This document shows positions 1 to 6,501 of a stretch of 64,000 bases of DNA, one piece after another. A program made the translations under genes and the position numbers. The DNA is from Gammaproteobacteria bacterium (lineage in GTDB: Bacteria > Pseudomonadota > Gammaproteobacteria > SURF-13), in the NCBI GenBank assembly GCA_003599485.1, contig QZKM01000027.1, positions 28,801-92,800 on the forward strand, given 5' to 3'. How positions within the stretch are numbered: position 1 is the stretch's first letter; each line of letters starts with the position of its first letter. The notes beneath the pieces are model-generated. The model was given only the letters and a program-made list of their open reading frames with translations. It was not told the DNA's origin and searched no databases.

Positions 1-285
1 ATAAGGCGCGTCGCGCCCGTGGTGATCGGCGAGCGCGATGCCGAGCGCCGCCACCAGCGGGATGCCCTTATAGGCCGGGCCGAACAGCATGTCGTAGGCC
101 ACGCCGGAGTCCACCAGCGCGCTGGCGTAATAGCGCCCCAGGCGGGCGAGGCTCGCGCCGCTGTTGAACAGGCCGCTGTTGAAGAAATACGGGCTCACCC
201 GCCCTGATTTAAGCGTGAACTCGCCGAATCTGAGCACGCCGATGCGCAAAGTGAAATCAAGAAATTCGCGTTGGTAGTCTTGCAT
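1..285 (-). CDS. pyrE: Orotate phosphoribosyltransferase, N-terminal part (cut by window edge)
   Basis: The first 95 codons are present and read [23 protein letters not shown], then the family-typical [17 protein letters not shown] (about residues 27-43) and [13 protein letters not shown] (about 65-77). The enzyme joins orotate to PRPP to give orotidine 5'-phosphate in pyrimidine synthesis. The PRPP-binding loop would lie further along, outside the window, so catalytic completeness cannot be judged. It begins 11 nt after the stop of the chromate transporter ORF on the same strand, so the two are probably co-transcribed. This ORF was read directly because the supplied track does not list it. 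Confidence 0.93.
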   Translation of the reverse strand, partial: MQDYQREFLDFTLRIGVLRFGEFTLKSGRVSPYFFNSGLFNSGASLARLGRYYASALVDSGVAYDMLFGPAYKGIPLVAALGIALADHHGRDAPY

Positions 286-296
286 GATTGCAATTG

Positions 297-1574
297 TCAG
301 ATGATCAAGGCGTGCAGTATACCCAATATGGCGCAGGCGGCGAGCACCGGAATAACGCCCGCGTTAAAACGCGCAAGCGCGAGGAAGGCGGCGATGCTCA
401 CCAGCACCGGAAACACATCGAGGCCCGCGGCATAACCCTGCGGCCAGAACACGTTATAGGCAAAAAACAGCGCGAGATTGAGAATCACGCCCACCACGGC
501 GGCGGTGATGGCGGAAAGCGGCGCGGTGAACTTGAGCGCGTGGCGCGTGGCCTCGACCAGCGGCGCGCCCACCAGGATGAACAGGAATGAGGGCAGGAAG
601 GTAAACCAGGTCGCCACCAGTCCGCCCGCAAGACCCGCGAGCGCCAGGGCATCCGGGCCGAACACCTGCTTGGTCCAGGCGCCGACGAATCCCACATAGG
701 TGACTACCATGATGAGCGGCCCCGGCGTGGTCTCGCCGAGCGCGAGGCCGTCCATCATCTGCCCAGTGCTGAGCCACTGGTAATGCTCCACCGCGCCCTG
801 ATGCACGTACGGCAACACCGCGTAGGCCCCGCCGAAGGTGAGCAGCGCCACCTTGGTGAAAAACCAGCCCATTTGCGTGAGCGCGCCGTCCCAGCCGTAA
901 CGGCCATAGAGCAGCGCCATCATGGCGATCCAAAGCGCCGCCCCCGCCGCGGCAAAACTCAGCGCATGCGCGAGCCTGAAACGCGCGTGTTCCGGCGGCG
1001 CCGTGTGATCGTCAATCAACGCCTGGCTGTGGCCCGCACCGGGCGCGCCATGCTGATTGGCGGAAGAAAACAGCGCGGGGCGGAATCGTCCGGCGAGATA
1101 GCCTGCGAGACCCGCGCCTGCGATGATGTAGGGAAACGGAACGTTGAACACAAAAATGGCCGCGAACGCCCCCGCGGCCACCGCCCACAGCAGGGCATTC
1201 TTGAGCGCGCGCCTGCCGATGCGATACGCGGCGAACAACACGATGGCCGTAACGGCCGGCTTGATTCCGTAAAAAATCCCCGCCACCAGCGGCACACCGC
1301 CAAATACCAGATACACCCAGGTCAGGCCGAGCAGCACGAACAGCGACGGCAGGATAAACAGCACGCCCGCCAGGATGCCGCCCCTGACGCCGTGCAGCAG
1401 CCAGCCGATATAGGTCGCAAGCTGCTGCGCCTCCGGGCCGGGCAGCATCATGCAATAATTGAGCGCGTGCAAAAAGCGCCGCTCCGAAATCCAGCGCCGC
1501 CGCTCCACCAGCTCCTCATGCATCAGGCTGATTTGCGCCACCGGCCCGCCGAAGCTGATGCAGCCGAGCTTCAA
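297..1574 (-). CDS. chrA: Chromate transporter of the CHR family, 5' end abnormal
   Basis: The 425-aa product shows the two-fold CHR repeat. The N-terminal half has SFGGP (residues 7-11) and [20 protein letters not shown]. The C-terminal half has [12 protein letters not shown] and [12 protein letters not shown], with about ten hydrophobic segments. Family members export chromate, probably coupled to ions. The only usable start is TTG, and it falls inside what should be the first helix. In-frame codons upstream still read HTLSHVSLKTALLYW, which resembles the usual ChrA N-terminus, yet there is no ATG or GTG before a TAA inside vapC. The gene may be 5'-truncated, start at a non-standard codon, or contain an error. 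Family assignment is firm; functionality is uncertain. Confidence 0.82.
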   Translation of the reverse strand: MKLGCISFGGPVAQISLMHEELVERRRWISERRFLHALNYCMMLPGPEAQQLATYIGWLLHGVRGGILAGVLFILPSLFVLLGLTWVYLVFGGVPLVAGIFYGIKPAVTAIVLFAAYRIGRRALKNALLWAVAAGAFAAIFVFNVPFPYIIAGAGLAGYLAGRFRPALFSSANQHGAPGAGHSQALIDDHTAPPEHARFRLAHALSFAAAGAALWIAMMALLYGRYGWDGALTQMGWFFTKVALLTFGGAYAVLPYVHQGAVEHYQWLSTGQMMDGLALGETTPGPLIMVVTYVGFVGAWTKQVFGPDALALAGLAGGLVATWFTFLPSFLFILVGAPLVEATRHALKFTAPLSAITAAVVGVILNLALFFAYNVFWPQGYAAGLDVFPVLVSIAAFLALARFNAGVIPVLAACAILGILHALII

Positions 1575-1662
1575 CCAATACAGCAGCGCTGTTTTGAGTG
1601 AAACGTGTGAAAGGGTATGCGTTGCACGAGTGGCGGTTATGGGCTGTCTCCCGAAAAATCGC

Positions 1663-2073
1663 TCAGACCCAACTGATTTTTACGGCATTCTCTATCTGTT
1701 TAAACTCCTTGTCACCCGTGACCAAGTCTGCTTTATGTTCCTTGGCCAACGCCGCGGCGAAACAATCAGCAAAGGACATACGATTATTGGCTTTGAATGT
1801 TCCAGCGACACGCGCCAACTGCCAGTCGGCGTCCACAAATTCGATGCCAAGCAGTCTCAGCCCGTCTACTGCCTTGTCCGCTTCGGTTTCGGATACCTCT
1901 CGCGCGAGGATGTACCAAACCTCTCCGGCGTTTACGACCGACATGAGCAGCGGTATGCCATGCTCATGGGCATCGCCGATCATATCTGCCACTTTCTGGC
2001 CCGAGCTTTCGTCCTCCAGATAGGCCAGCACCGCCCATGAGTCGAGGACCAGCGCCTTGGGTTTGCGTGACAC
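1663..2073 (-). CDS. vapC: PIN-domain toxin, VapC type
   Basis: A 136-aa PIN-domain protein with the expected acidic metal-binding residues: D11 (LVLDSWAVLAYL), E51 (NAGEVWY), D103 (SFADCFAAALA) and D121 (VTGDKEF). VapC toxins are Mg-dependent ribonucleases held inactive by a cognate VapB. The start is GTG, immediately abutting the TAA of the antitoxin gene, so translation is probably coupled. Transcription would come from the promoter upstream of the antitoxin. The stop lies close to the damaged 5' end of chrA, suggesting the pair may have been inserted there. The RNA target cannot be predicted. Confidence 0.88.
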   Translation of the reverse strand: MSRKPKALVLDSWAVLAYLEDESSGQKVADMIGDAHEHGIPLLMSVVNAGEVWYILAREVSETEADKAVDGLRLLGIEFVDADWQLARVAGTFKANNRMSFADCFAAALAKEHKADLVTGDKEFKQIENAVKISWV

Positions 2074-2304
2074 TTACAATTCCTTCTCGCGCTTTTTTTC
2101 CGCCGCCAGCGCCTTGAGCAGCCCCTTGCCCTTGTATTTTCCCCGCATGCTCTGGATATACTCATGGGTAATCGGGGTGAGAACAATCTTGTGCGTCTGC
2201 TCGTCCACGTCAATCTGGATTCTTGTCCCTTCCTTCATTCCAAGCCTTCTCCGCACTTTTGACGGGATCACGATCTGCCCCTTGACGGTCAGGTAGGTTT
2301 CCAT
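2074..2304 (-). CDS. vapB: AbrB/MazE-type antitoxin (VapB)
   Basis: A 76-aa swapped-hairpin AbrB DNA-binding protein: METYLTVKGQIVIPSKVRRRLGMKEGTRIQI, followed by a basic C-terminal tail (KKREKEL) that probably occupies the toxin. The ORF track starts at 2328, but the ATG at 2304 is preferred. It has GAGGGTG about 6 nt upstream, and the 2328 ATG would sit almost on the transcription start of the promoter described at 2329-2365. The protein should neutralise the adjacent PIN toxin and repress its own promoter. Confidence 0.85.
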   Translation of the reverse strand: METYLTVKGQIVIPSKVRRRLGMKEGTRIQIDVDEQTHKIVLTPITHEYIQSMRGKYKGKGLLKALAAEKKREKEL

Positions 2305-2328
2305 GGCGACACCCTCTATTTCTGACAT

Positions 2329-2365
2329 TAATGGAATTTATACCATTATTTAAAATGTAAGTCAA
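2329..2365 (-). promoter_or_regulatory. vapBC promoter with overlapping inverted-repeat operator
   Basis: On the minus strand there is TTGACT (2360-2365), a 17-nt spacer and TATAAA (2337-2342), close to the sigma-70 consensus. A perfect inverted repeat TAATGG-N8-CCATTA (2329-2348) covers the -10 box. That is the expected position for autorepression by the AbrB-type antitoxin. The predicted transcript start lies near 2330, giving a leader of about 25 nt before the preferred vapB start. Confidence 0.7.
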
Positions 2366-2464
2366 CATTTATATTTCTTACTTTTTTATAAGGTGGGCAT
2401 ACTGATGGCCCGCGCATGCAGCCGGCGGGGTGCGCCGCGGCGCAATTTCAGGTAGGCTGCGCGC

Positions 2465-3241
2465 ATGCGCATCATCACCCTCAACGTCAACGGCATCCGC
2501 TCCGCGGCCAGCAAGGGGTTTTTCCCGTGGATGCTGAAGCAAAAACCCGACGTGGTCTGCCTGCAGGAGACCAAGGCGCAGGAGCATCAACTGACCGACA
2601 GCGCGCTGCGCCCGGACGGCTACCATTCCTGTTTCCACGACGCGGTGAAAAAGGGCTACAGCGGCGTGGCGCTGTACTGCAAGCATACGCCGGACAAGAT
2701 CATCATGGGACTGGGCTGGCCGGATTTCGACGCCGAGGGGCGTTATATCGAGGCGCGCTTTGGAAACCTGAGCGTGGTATCGTTGTACCTCCCTTCCGGC
2801 TCATCGGGACCGGAGCGGCAGGCGGTGAAATTTGATTTCATGGAGCGCTTGGCGCCGGTGCTGAAAAAAATGCGCCGCAGCAAACGCGAATACATCCTGT
2901 GCGGCGACTGGAACATCGCGCATAAAAACATTGATCTCAAGAACTGGCGCGGGAATCAAAAGAACTCCGGCTTTCTGCCCGAAGAGCGCGCGTGGATGGA
3001 TCAACTATTCGGCAAGCTCGGCTTCGTGGATGCGTTCCGCGTGGTGAATCAGGAGCCGGAGCAATACACCTGGTGGTCGAACCGCGGTCAGGCGTGGGCT
3101 AAAAACGTGGGCTGGCGCATTGACTATCATGTCATCACGCCGGGCCTCGCGGATAAAGTGAAATCGGCTTCGATTTATAAAGCGCAGCGCTTCTCCGATC
3201 ACGCGCCGTTGACGATGGACTATGATTATACTTTGTCGTGA
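2465..3241 (+). CDS. xthA: Exodeoxyribonuclease III
   Basis: A 258-aa member of the EEP nuclease family that repairs abasic sites and trims 3' ends in base-excision repair. It shows MRIITLNVNGIRSAASKG at the N-terminus, catalytic E35 in VCLQETK, the GDWNIAHKNIDLKN loop, and SDHAPLTM with the catalytic His near residue 246. Length matches the family. AGGTAGG precedes the ATG. It is divergent from pyrE, with chrA and vapBC between them. Confidence 0.95.
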   Translation: MRIITLNVNGIRSAASKGFFPWMLKQKPDVVCLQETKAQEHQLTDSALRPDGYHSCFHDAVKKGYSGVALYCKHTPDKIIMGLGWPDFDAEGRYIEARFGNLSVVSLYLPSGSSGPERQAVKFDFMERLAPVLKKMRRSKREYILCGDWNIAHKNIDLKNWRGNQKNSGFLPEERAWMDQLFGKLGFVDAFRVVNQEPEQYTWWSNRGQAWAKNVGWRIDYHVITPGLADKVKSASIYKAQRFSDHAPLTMDYDYTLS

Positions 3242-3259
3242 TGAGTTACTTGAGAAACT

Positions 3260-3291
3260 GATGGGTTGCGATTAAGCTCAATCCATCCTAA
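3260..3291. repeat. Degenerate REP element related to the RAYT-flanking repeats
   Basis: GATGGGTTGCG...AATCCATCCTAAC resembles the downstream RAYT-flanking copy (AATGGGTTACGC...CCACCCATCCTAC), with imperfect arms GATGGGTT and AATCCATC. It lies about 20 nt after the xthA stop. It is probably a diverged member of the same REP family. Confidence 0.5.
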
Positions 3292-3336
3292 CACAGTACA
3301 CGGCCGCCCAAGAACAATGCAACTAAAGAATGAGGG

Positions 3337-3366
3337 AAGGGGCCGAGGGTAGCCTCGACCCCTTTT
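3337..3366 (+). terminator. Rho-independent terminator after xthA
   Basis: AAGGGG-C-CGAGG, loop GTAG, CCTCG-A-CCCCTTTT: a stem of about 11 bp with one mismatch, followed by TTTT. It lies between xthA and the convergent YegP-like gene, so it could end transcription from both sides, although the minus-strand T-run is poor. Confidence 0.7.
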
Positions 3367-3383
3367 GTCGCAGTGCTACAGAA

Positions 3384-3557
3384 CTATTTTGCCTCGTATA
3401 CTGGTGCAGTATAAGACTGCTTAACAAGCTGAATGCCTGATTCACAGTCTTGCTTGTTGGCATATCCCTCGCCGGAATCAGCTATAGTCCTATTGTTAGC
3501 AGCCAGTAGACGCCAGCGCCAATAGCCCTGTACATCTTTATACACATAATATTTCAA
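3384..3557 (-). CDS. Small YegP/DUF1508-like protein
   Basis: A 57-aa ORF below the track's cutoff, read from the sequence: KYYVYKDVQGYWRWRLLAANN then RTIADSGEGYANKQDCESGI. This matches the YegP/DUF1508 pattern (aromatic YxWRL, then AxSexY, then a single-repeat helix). The start is TTG with AGGAG 7 nt upstream on the minus strand, and the stop is TAG. Function of this family is unknown. Its start region is shared head-to-head with the next gene, and the two Shine-Dalgarno sequences are complementary to each other. Confidence 0.75.
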   Translation of the reverse strand: MKYYVYKDVQGYWRWRLLAANNRTIADSGEGYANKQDCESGIQLVKQSYTAPVYEAK

Positions 3558-3570
3558 AAGGATTTCTCCT

Positions 3571-3798
3571 ATGAACTTTGGTTACAAAACATATCTTTTT
3601 AGCTACCACCATGACGGTGCGCAGTGGAACTTTGAAATTCCGGCCAAAGATGCAGAAGACGCGAAGACGAGATTAGCCAAGTTAGTTTACGCGAAGCTCG
3701 ATGGTGAGCTTATAGCGAAGCTTCCAGCTACAGTCGGTTTCTTCGGGTGGTTCCTTACCCTTTTAAGGAATCTCATTAAGATACGGCCTCCCGCCTAA
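3571..3798 (+). CDS. Hypothetical 75-aa protein
   Basis: I do not recognise a named family. The protein begins MNFGYKTYLFSYHHDGAQWNF, continues with EIPAKDAEDAKTRLAKL, and ends in a hydrophobic stretch (TVGFFGWFLTLLRNLI) that could be a membrane anchor or amphipathic helix. AAAGGA lies about 8 nt before the ATG. It is divergent from the YegP-like gene, with starts only 13 nt apart. Composition is AT-richer than the flanking housekeeping genes, which fits an accessory region. Confidence 0.55.
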   Translation: MNFGYKTYLFSYHHDGAQWNFEIPAKDAEDAKTRLAKLVYAKLDGELIAKLPATVGFFGWFLTLLRNLIKIRPPA

Positions 3799-3896
3799 CA
3801 CAACATAATGTGTGCGGTTAACTAAATTATACCATATATTGTGTCAATACAGAATGACAGGGCTGCCCCCTAAATAGGAAGGCGATTTTAGCCAAC

Positions 3897-3950
3897 GTAG
3901 GATGGGTGGAGCATGCGTAGGATGGGTGAAGCGTAAGCGCAACCCATCAT
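3897..3950. repeat. REP element pair upstream of the RAYT gene
   Basis: A partial copy (GTAGGATGGGTGGA, 3897-3910) is followed by a full copy GTAGGATGGGTGAAGCGTAAGCGCAACCCATC (3917-3948) that folds through GATGGGT/ACCCATC. It ends 18 nt before the transposase ATG. The downstream copy at 4497-4528 is inverted relative to it. Such flanking repeats are the presumed substrates of REP-associated transposases. Confidence 0.8.
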
Positions 3951-3967
3951 CAATGCCGCAATAAGAC

Positions 3968-4498
3968 ATGACCAATTACCGACGCCACTTTGTACCCGGT
4001 GGGAGCTATTTCTTTACCGTCGCTCTGGCGGATCGCTCGGCAACGCTATTGACGGATCACATTGATGTGCTGCGAAAGGCCTTTCAACGCATTCGGAGAG
4101 AGCTGCCGTTCAACATTGAGGCCATGGTGGTGTTACCTGACCACTTGCACTGTGTTTGGACGCTGCCGCCTGAAACGGCTGACTTCTCCACCCGTTGGAA
4201 AAGGATAAAAGCAGAGTTTTCGCATGCCCTGCCCGCCGGGGAGCAGCGCTCGGCTAGCCGGATGAAAAAAGGCGAACGCGGCATCTGGCAGCGGCGGTTT
4301 TGGGAACATGCGTTACAAGATGAACTGGATTGGCAGAGGTATGTGGATTACGTCCATTACAATCCGGTAAAACACGGATATATGAAGCGGGTCGCGCAAT
4401 GGCCGTATTCGACCTTTCGCCGTTATGTGAAGCTCGGGCTTTACCCGCTGGAGTGGGGCGGTGCGGGGGCGGATGACGGTGACGAATTTGGGGAATAA
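3968..4498 (+). CDS. REP-associated tyrosine transposase (RAYT)
   Basis: A 176-aa Y1/HUH-family transposase. It begins MTNYRRHFVPGGSYFFTVAL, has the HUH-like VVLPDHLHCVWTLP (about residues 54-67), and the catalytic tyrosine region YVDYVHYNPVKHGY (about 119-132) before WPYSTFRRYV. RAYTs are single-copy domesticated relatives of IS200/IS605 enzymes, thought to spread or process REP sequences. It is flanked by inverted REP copies, and its TAA stop lies inside the downstream one. It looks intact. Confidence 0.92.
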   Translation: MTNYRRHFVPGGSYFFTVALADRSATLLTDHIDVLRKAFQRIRRELPFNIEAMVVLPDHLHCVWTLPPETADFSTRWKRIKAEFSHALPAGEQRSASRMKKGERGIWQRRFWEHALQDELDWQRYVDYVHYNPVKHGYMKRVAQWPYSTFRRYVKLGLYPLEWGGAGADDGDEFGE

Positions 4499-4528
4499 TG
4501 GGTTACGCTTGCGTTCCACCCATCCTAC
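4497..4528. repeat. REP element downstream of the RAYT gene
   Basis: AATGGGTTACGCTTGCGT...CCACCCATCCTAC is an inverted counterpart of the copy at 3917-3948 and overlaps the RAYT stop codon. Together they bracket the transposase. Confidence 0.8.
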
Positions 4529-4553
4529 CCGCTACGCAGGCATATAGGCTATT

Positions 4554-4582
4554 TTCTGATACTATCGTTGTGCCTATATAAT
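4554..4582 (+). promoter_or_regulatory. Candidate promoter for the HNH gene cluster
   Basis: A perfect -10 box TATAAT (4577-4582) has a weak -35 TTCTGA (4554-4559) at 17 nt. The predicted transcript start near 4589 gives a leader of about 46 nt to the ATG at 4635 and argues against translation from the GTG at 4590. Confidence 0.45.
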
Positions 4583-4634
4583 TAGGGAAGTGGCAAAGTT
4601 GATCGTTTCGCGCCTACAAGATAAGGACCGCTTC

Positions 4635-5456
4635 ATGACAACTGTTTCCCCAATTCCACCAAACGCCCTCTCAAGTTCTGGTAACTGGACAAAAGAACAA
4701 TTGAAGTTGGCTTTCCACTATTACTGCCAAACACCTTTCGGTAAGCTCCATAGCCGTAATCCAGAAATAATCGAGCTGGCATCATTGATTGGCCGCACTC
4801 CGTCGGCGCTTGCTATGAAGCTAGTCAACTTTGCCAGCTTAGACCCATCCATCACCAGCACTGGACGAAAGGGACTGAAAGGTGCATCCAATCTGGATCG
4901 TGAAATATGGGATGAGTTTCACGCTGATTGGGATCGGTTGGCCGTTGAGTGCGAGAAACTTCGTCAGCATCTTATCCAAGATCACGCCCCGACAAAAGAT
5001 GCCTCAGTCGAGGTGAATGACGATATCGCCATTGAGAATTTCACCGGAGAAACCCGACAAGTTTTCATTGAGCAGAGAATTAAACAAGCATTCTTCCGTC
5101 GCGCCGTATTGAGTAGTTACCGGGGGCGTTGTTGTATCTCTGGCGTGTCGGAGACCAGGTTGTTGGTTGCCAGCCATATCGTGCCCTGGAGCAAAGACAA
5201 AGCCAATCGACTCAACCCAAGCAACGGTCTATGCTTGTCGGCAATACATGATAAGGCTTTCGATACAGGGCTTATCACTTTGTCGGATGATCTTCGAGTT
5301 ATCCTTTCCGACGAGCTTCGCAGACGCGACGAGGTCTTTATAAAGAATGTATTTCTGCCTATCGAAAATCAAATGATCGAGGCGCCAGAACGATTCGCGC
5401 CGAGCATTGAGTTCTTGTCATACCACAGAAATCACGTCTTCGTCGGAAGGCAATAA
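4635..5456 (+). CDS. HNH endonuclease domain protein
   Basis: The protein is 273 aa from the ATG at 4635, which has AAGGA 8 nt upstream; the track's GTG at 4590 is less likely. The C-terminal half has an HNH_2-like core: CCISGVSETRLLVASHIVPW, then NPSNGLCLSAIHDKAFD (about residues 166-210), with the expected His, Asn and His residues. The N-terminal part (WTKEQLKLAFHYYCQTPFG, IGRTPSALAMKLVNF) looks like a small DNA-binding or specificity region. Related proteins are often described as restriction-like nucleases, but the target is unknown. It is followed after 2 nt by an unknown ORF, suggesting an operon. Confidence 0.82.
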   Translation: MTTVSPIPPNALSSSGNWTKEQLKLAFHYYCQTPFGKLHSRNPEIIELASLIGRTPSALAMKLVNFASLDPSITSTGRKGLKGASNLDREIWDEFHADWDRLAVECEKLRQHLIQDHAPTKDASVEVNDDIAIENFTGETRQVFIEQRIKQAFFRRAVLSSYRGRCCISGVSETRLLVASHIVPWSKDKANRLNPSNGLCLSAIHDKAFDTGLITLSDDLRVILSDELRRRDEVFIKNVFLPIENQMIEAPERFAPSIEFLSYHRNHVFVGRQ

Positions 5457-5458
5457 TC

Positions 5459-5830
5459 ATGAGGAATAGCTTCTCAGTCTTCGAGTATCTCTATCGCGAT
5501 GGTGGTAACTACAAGTCGCGTGGTTTTCTCTTATTGCATGGCACGTCATCGGAAGATGATGTAACTGCTTTGCGAGATTACCTTGATTCTAGGGAGTTCT
5601 TTGTCGCAGAGCAGGTTGGTATTCCTGTGTTGTATCAAGCTCTATGGGACCTGAGTGGTGGCCCAACCGAAGACGATCATGCATATCATGAATTTGTAGA
5701 TTTGCGTCCCGCGACAAAAGAAGAGGCGGTATCATTGCTGTTATGGGGCGATGTATCACATTTACTAGGAGCCTTTCGTAAAGCAAGTAAGCGCTGGAGT
5801 TGCGCGTTGTCACCGCACTGCTATTTATGA
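5459..5830 (+). CDS. Conserved hypothetical protein, 123 aa
   Basis: Not recognised as a named family. It begins 2 nt after the HNH stop and reads MRNSFSVFEYLYRDGGNYKS, with acidic and aromatic patches (GGPTEDDHAYHEF) and no membrane segments or obvious catalytic motif. The tight coupling suggests a partner of the HNH protein, but whether it is an immunity, specificity or unrelated factor is unknown. Confidence 0.6.
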   Translation: MRNSFSVFEYLYRDGGNYKSRGFLLLHGTSSEDDVTALRDYLDSREFFVAEQVGIPVLYQALWDLSGGPTEDDHAYHEFVDLRPATKEEAVSLLLWGDVSHLLGAFRKASKRWSCALSPHCYL

Positions 5831-5901
5831 AAAAATTAGCCAATAGTGTTTTCGGAGATGCCTGCAAGGATGCATGGCATGGTGCCATACCTTAGAGGAC
5901 A

Positions 5902-6231
5902 ATGATCGTGACAAACAAACCTGCGGCAGAGACTAGATATTGCATTTACATTGATACCCTCCTTGAAGGGCAGCGCCCGGTAGAATGGGACGATCAAGGT
6001 AATCCATTTGTATATTCAACACTACTGGATGCGCAACGCGTCATTGCCGAGGACATAATTGAACGTATCCAACAGTTTCTCGATGGCGAAAGAGATTTCG
6101 ATGATGCTATGACGGTAGAGGAATATATTGTTGAGGTTAATGTGCACCCTGATGGCATTGTTTGTGATGAGGGCGGACAGTGTTTTGGTCGAAGCGTGGG
6201 AACGCAGGAGAGTCACGGCCTTCTAGAATGA
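5902..6231 (+). CDS. Hypothetical protein, 109 aa
   Basis: No named family recognised. It is an acidic soluble protein (ETRYCIYIDTLLEGQRPVEW, EDIIERIQQFLDGERDFDDA). AGAGGAC lies just before the ATG. It lies 71 nt after the 123-aa ORF on the same strand, and its TGA overlaps the ATG of a tiny following ORF (TGATG). It probably belongs to the HNH cassette by position only. Confidence 0.5.
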   Translation: MIVTNKPAAETRYCIYIDTLLEGQRPVEWDDQGNPFVYSTLLDAQRVIAEDIIERIQQFLDGERDFDDAMTVEEYIVEVNVHPDGIVCDEGGQCFGRSVGTQESHGLLE

Positions 6232-6329
6232 TGAGTGGGGGCCAAACGATGGGCACACAACTAGGTGAAGGAACTCGATCTGTTCCTGCGGAGGAAGCCA
6301 GACGCAAGGCACAGGCATTATTACTGTGA
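6231..6329 (+). CDS. Tiny ORF, possible remnant of an antitoxin
   Basis: A 32-aa ORF: MSGGQTMGTQLGEGTRSVPA then EEARRKAQALLL. Its start overlaps the previous stop (TGATG) and its TGA overlaps a GTG that opens a ParE-like reading frame. The toxin-before overlap layout suggests it is what is left of, or a very short, antitoxin. Sequence alone does not prove that. Confidence 0.25.
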   Translation: MSGGQTMGTQLGEGTRSVPAEEARRKAQALLL

Positions 6330-6400
6330 GTTATGCGTTTCATCCAGCCGAAGAGGCTCTAATTAACCTATCAATTCAATACCAGAAAATCAGTGATCGC
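6326..6400 (+). pseudogene. Fragment of a ParE/RelE-type toxin
   Basis: From the GTG at 6326 the frame reads VSYAFHPAEEALINLSIQYQ then KISD, which resembles the first helix of ParE-type toxins (FHPxAExE...Y). The similarity stops there. The frame then runs through REP-like and CCCTCTCCC-repeat sequence to a TGA at 6503-6505 that overlaps the ampG start. Only about 24 of the usual 95 or so residues remain, so it should be inactive. Confidence 0.4.
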
Positions 6401-6401
6401 A

Positions 6402-6481
6402 GGATGCGTGAAGTGAAGCGTGGCCCATCATCAGGCCGGCAGGCATGCGCCCTCACCCTGCCCTCTCCCAGAGGGAGAGGG
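6402..6481. repeat. Degenerate REP plus CCCTCTCCC hairpin
   Basis: AGGATGCGTGAAGTGAAGCG...GGCCCATCATC (about 6401-6433) resembles the RAYT REP. It is followed by a perfect 9-bp hairpin CCCTCTCCC-AGA-GGGAGAGGG (6461-6481) and TTT. The second part belongs to a hairpin type common in proteobacteria, with a cousin at 63508-63532. It may end transcription from the accessory region just before ampG. Confidence 0.55.
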
Positions 6482-6501
6482 TTTACAACAACTCTTAAAA
6501 A

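Noticed and set aside
3826-3847. Minus-strand TTGACA and TATAAT near the 75-aa gene, suggesting an antisense promoter
   Set aside because: The two boxes are only 10 nt apart, so they cannot act together; alternative pairings have poor partners.
3968-4498. RAYT considered as a full insertion sequence
   Set aside because: It is a single Y1 transposase with REP flanks and no target duplications or IS ends, as is normal for domesticated RAYTs.
4590-4634. GTG start of the HNH gene at 4590
   Set aside because: It lies at the predicted transcript start, with the purine run too close; the ATG at 4635 has a properly spaced AAGGA.
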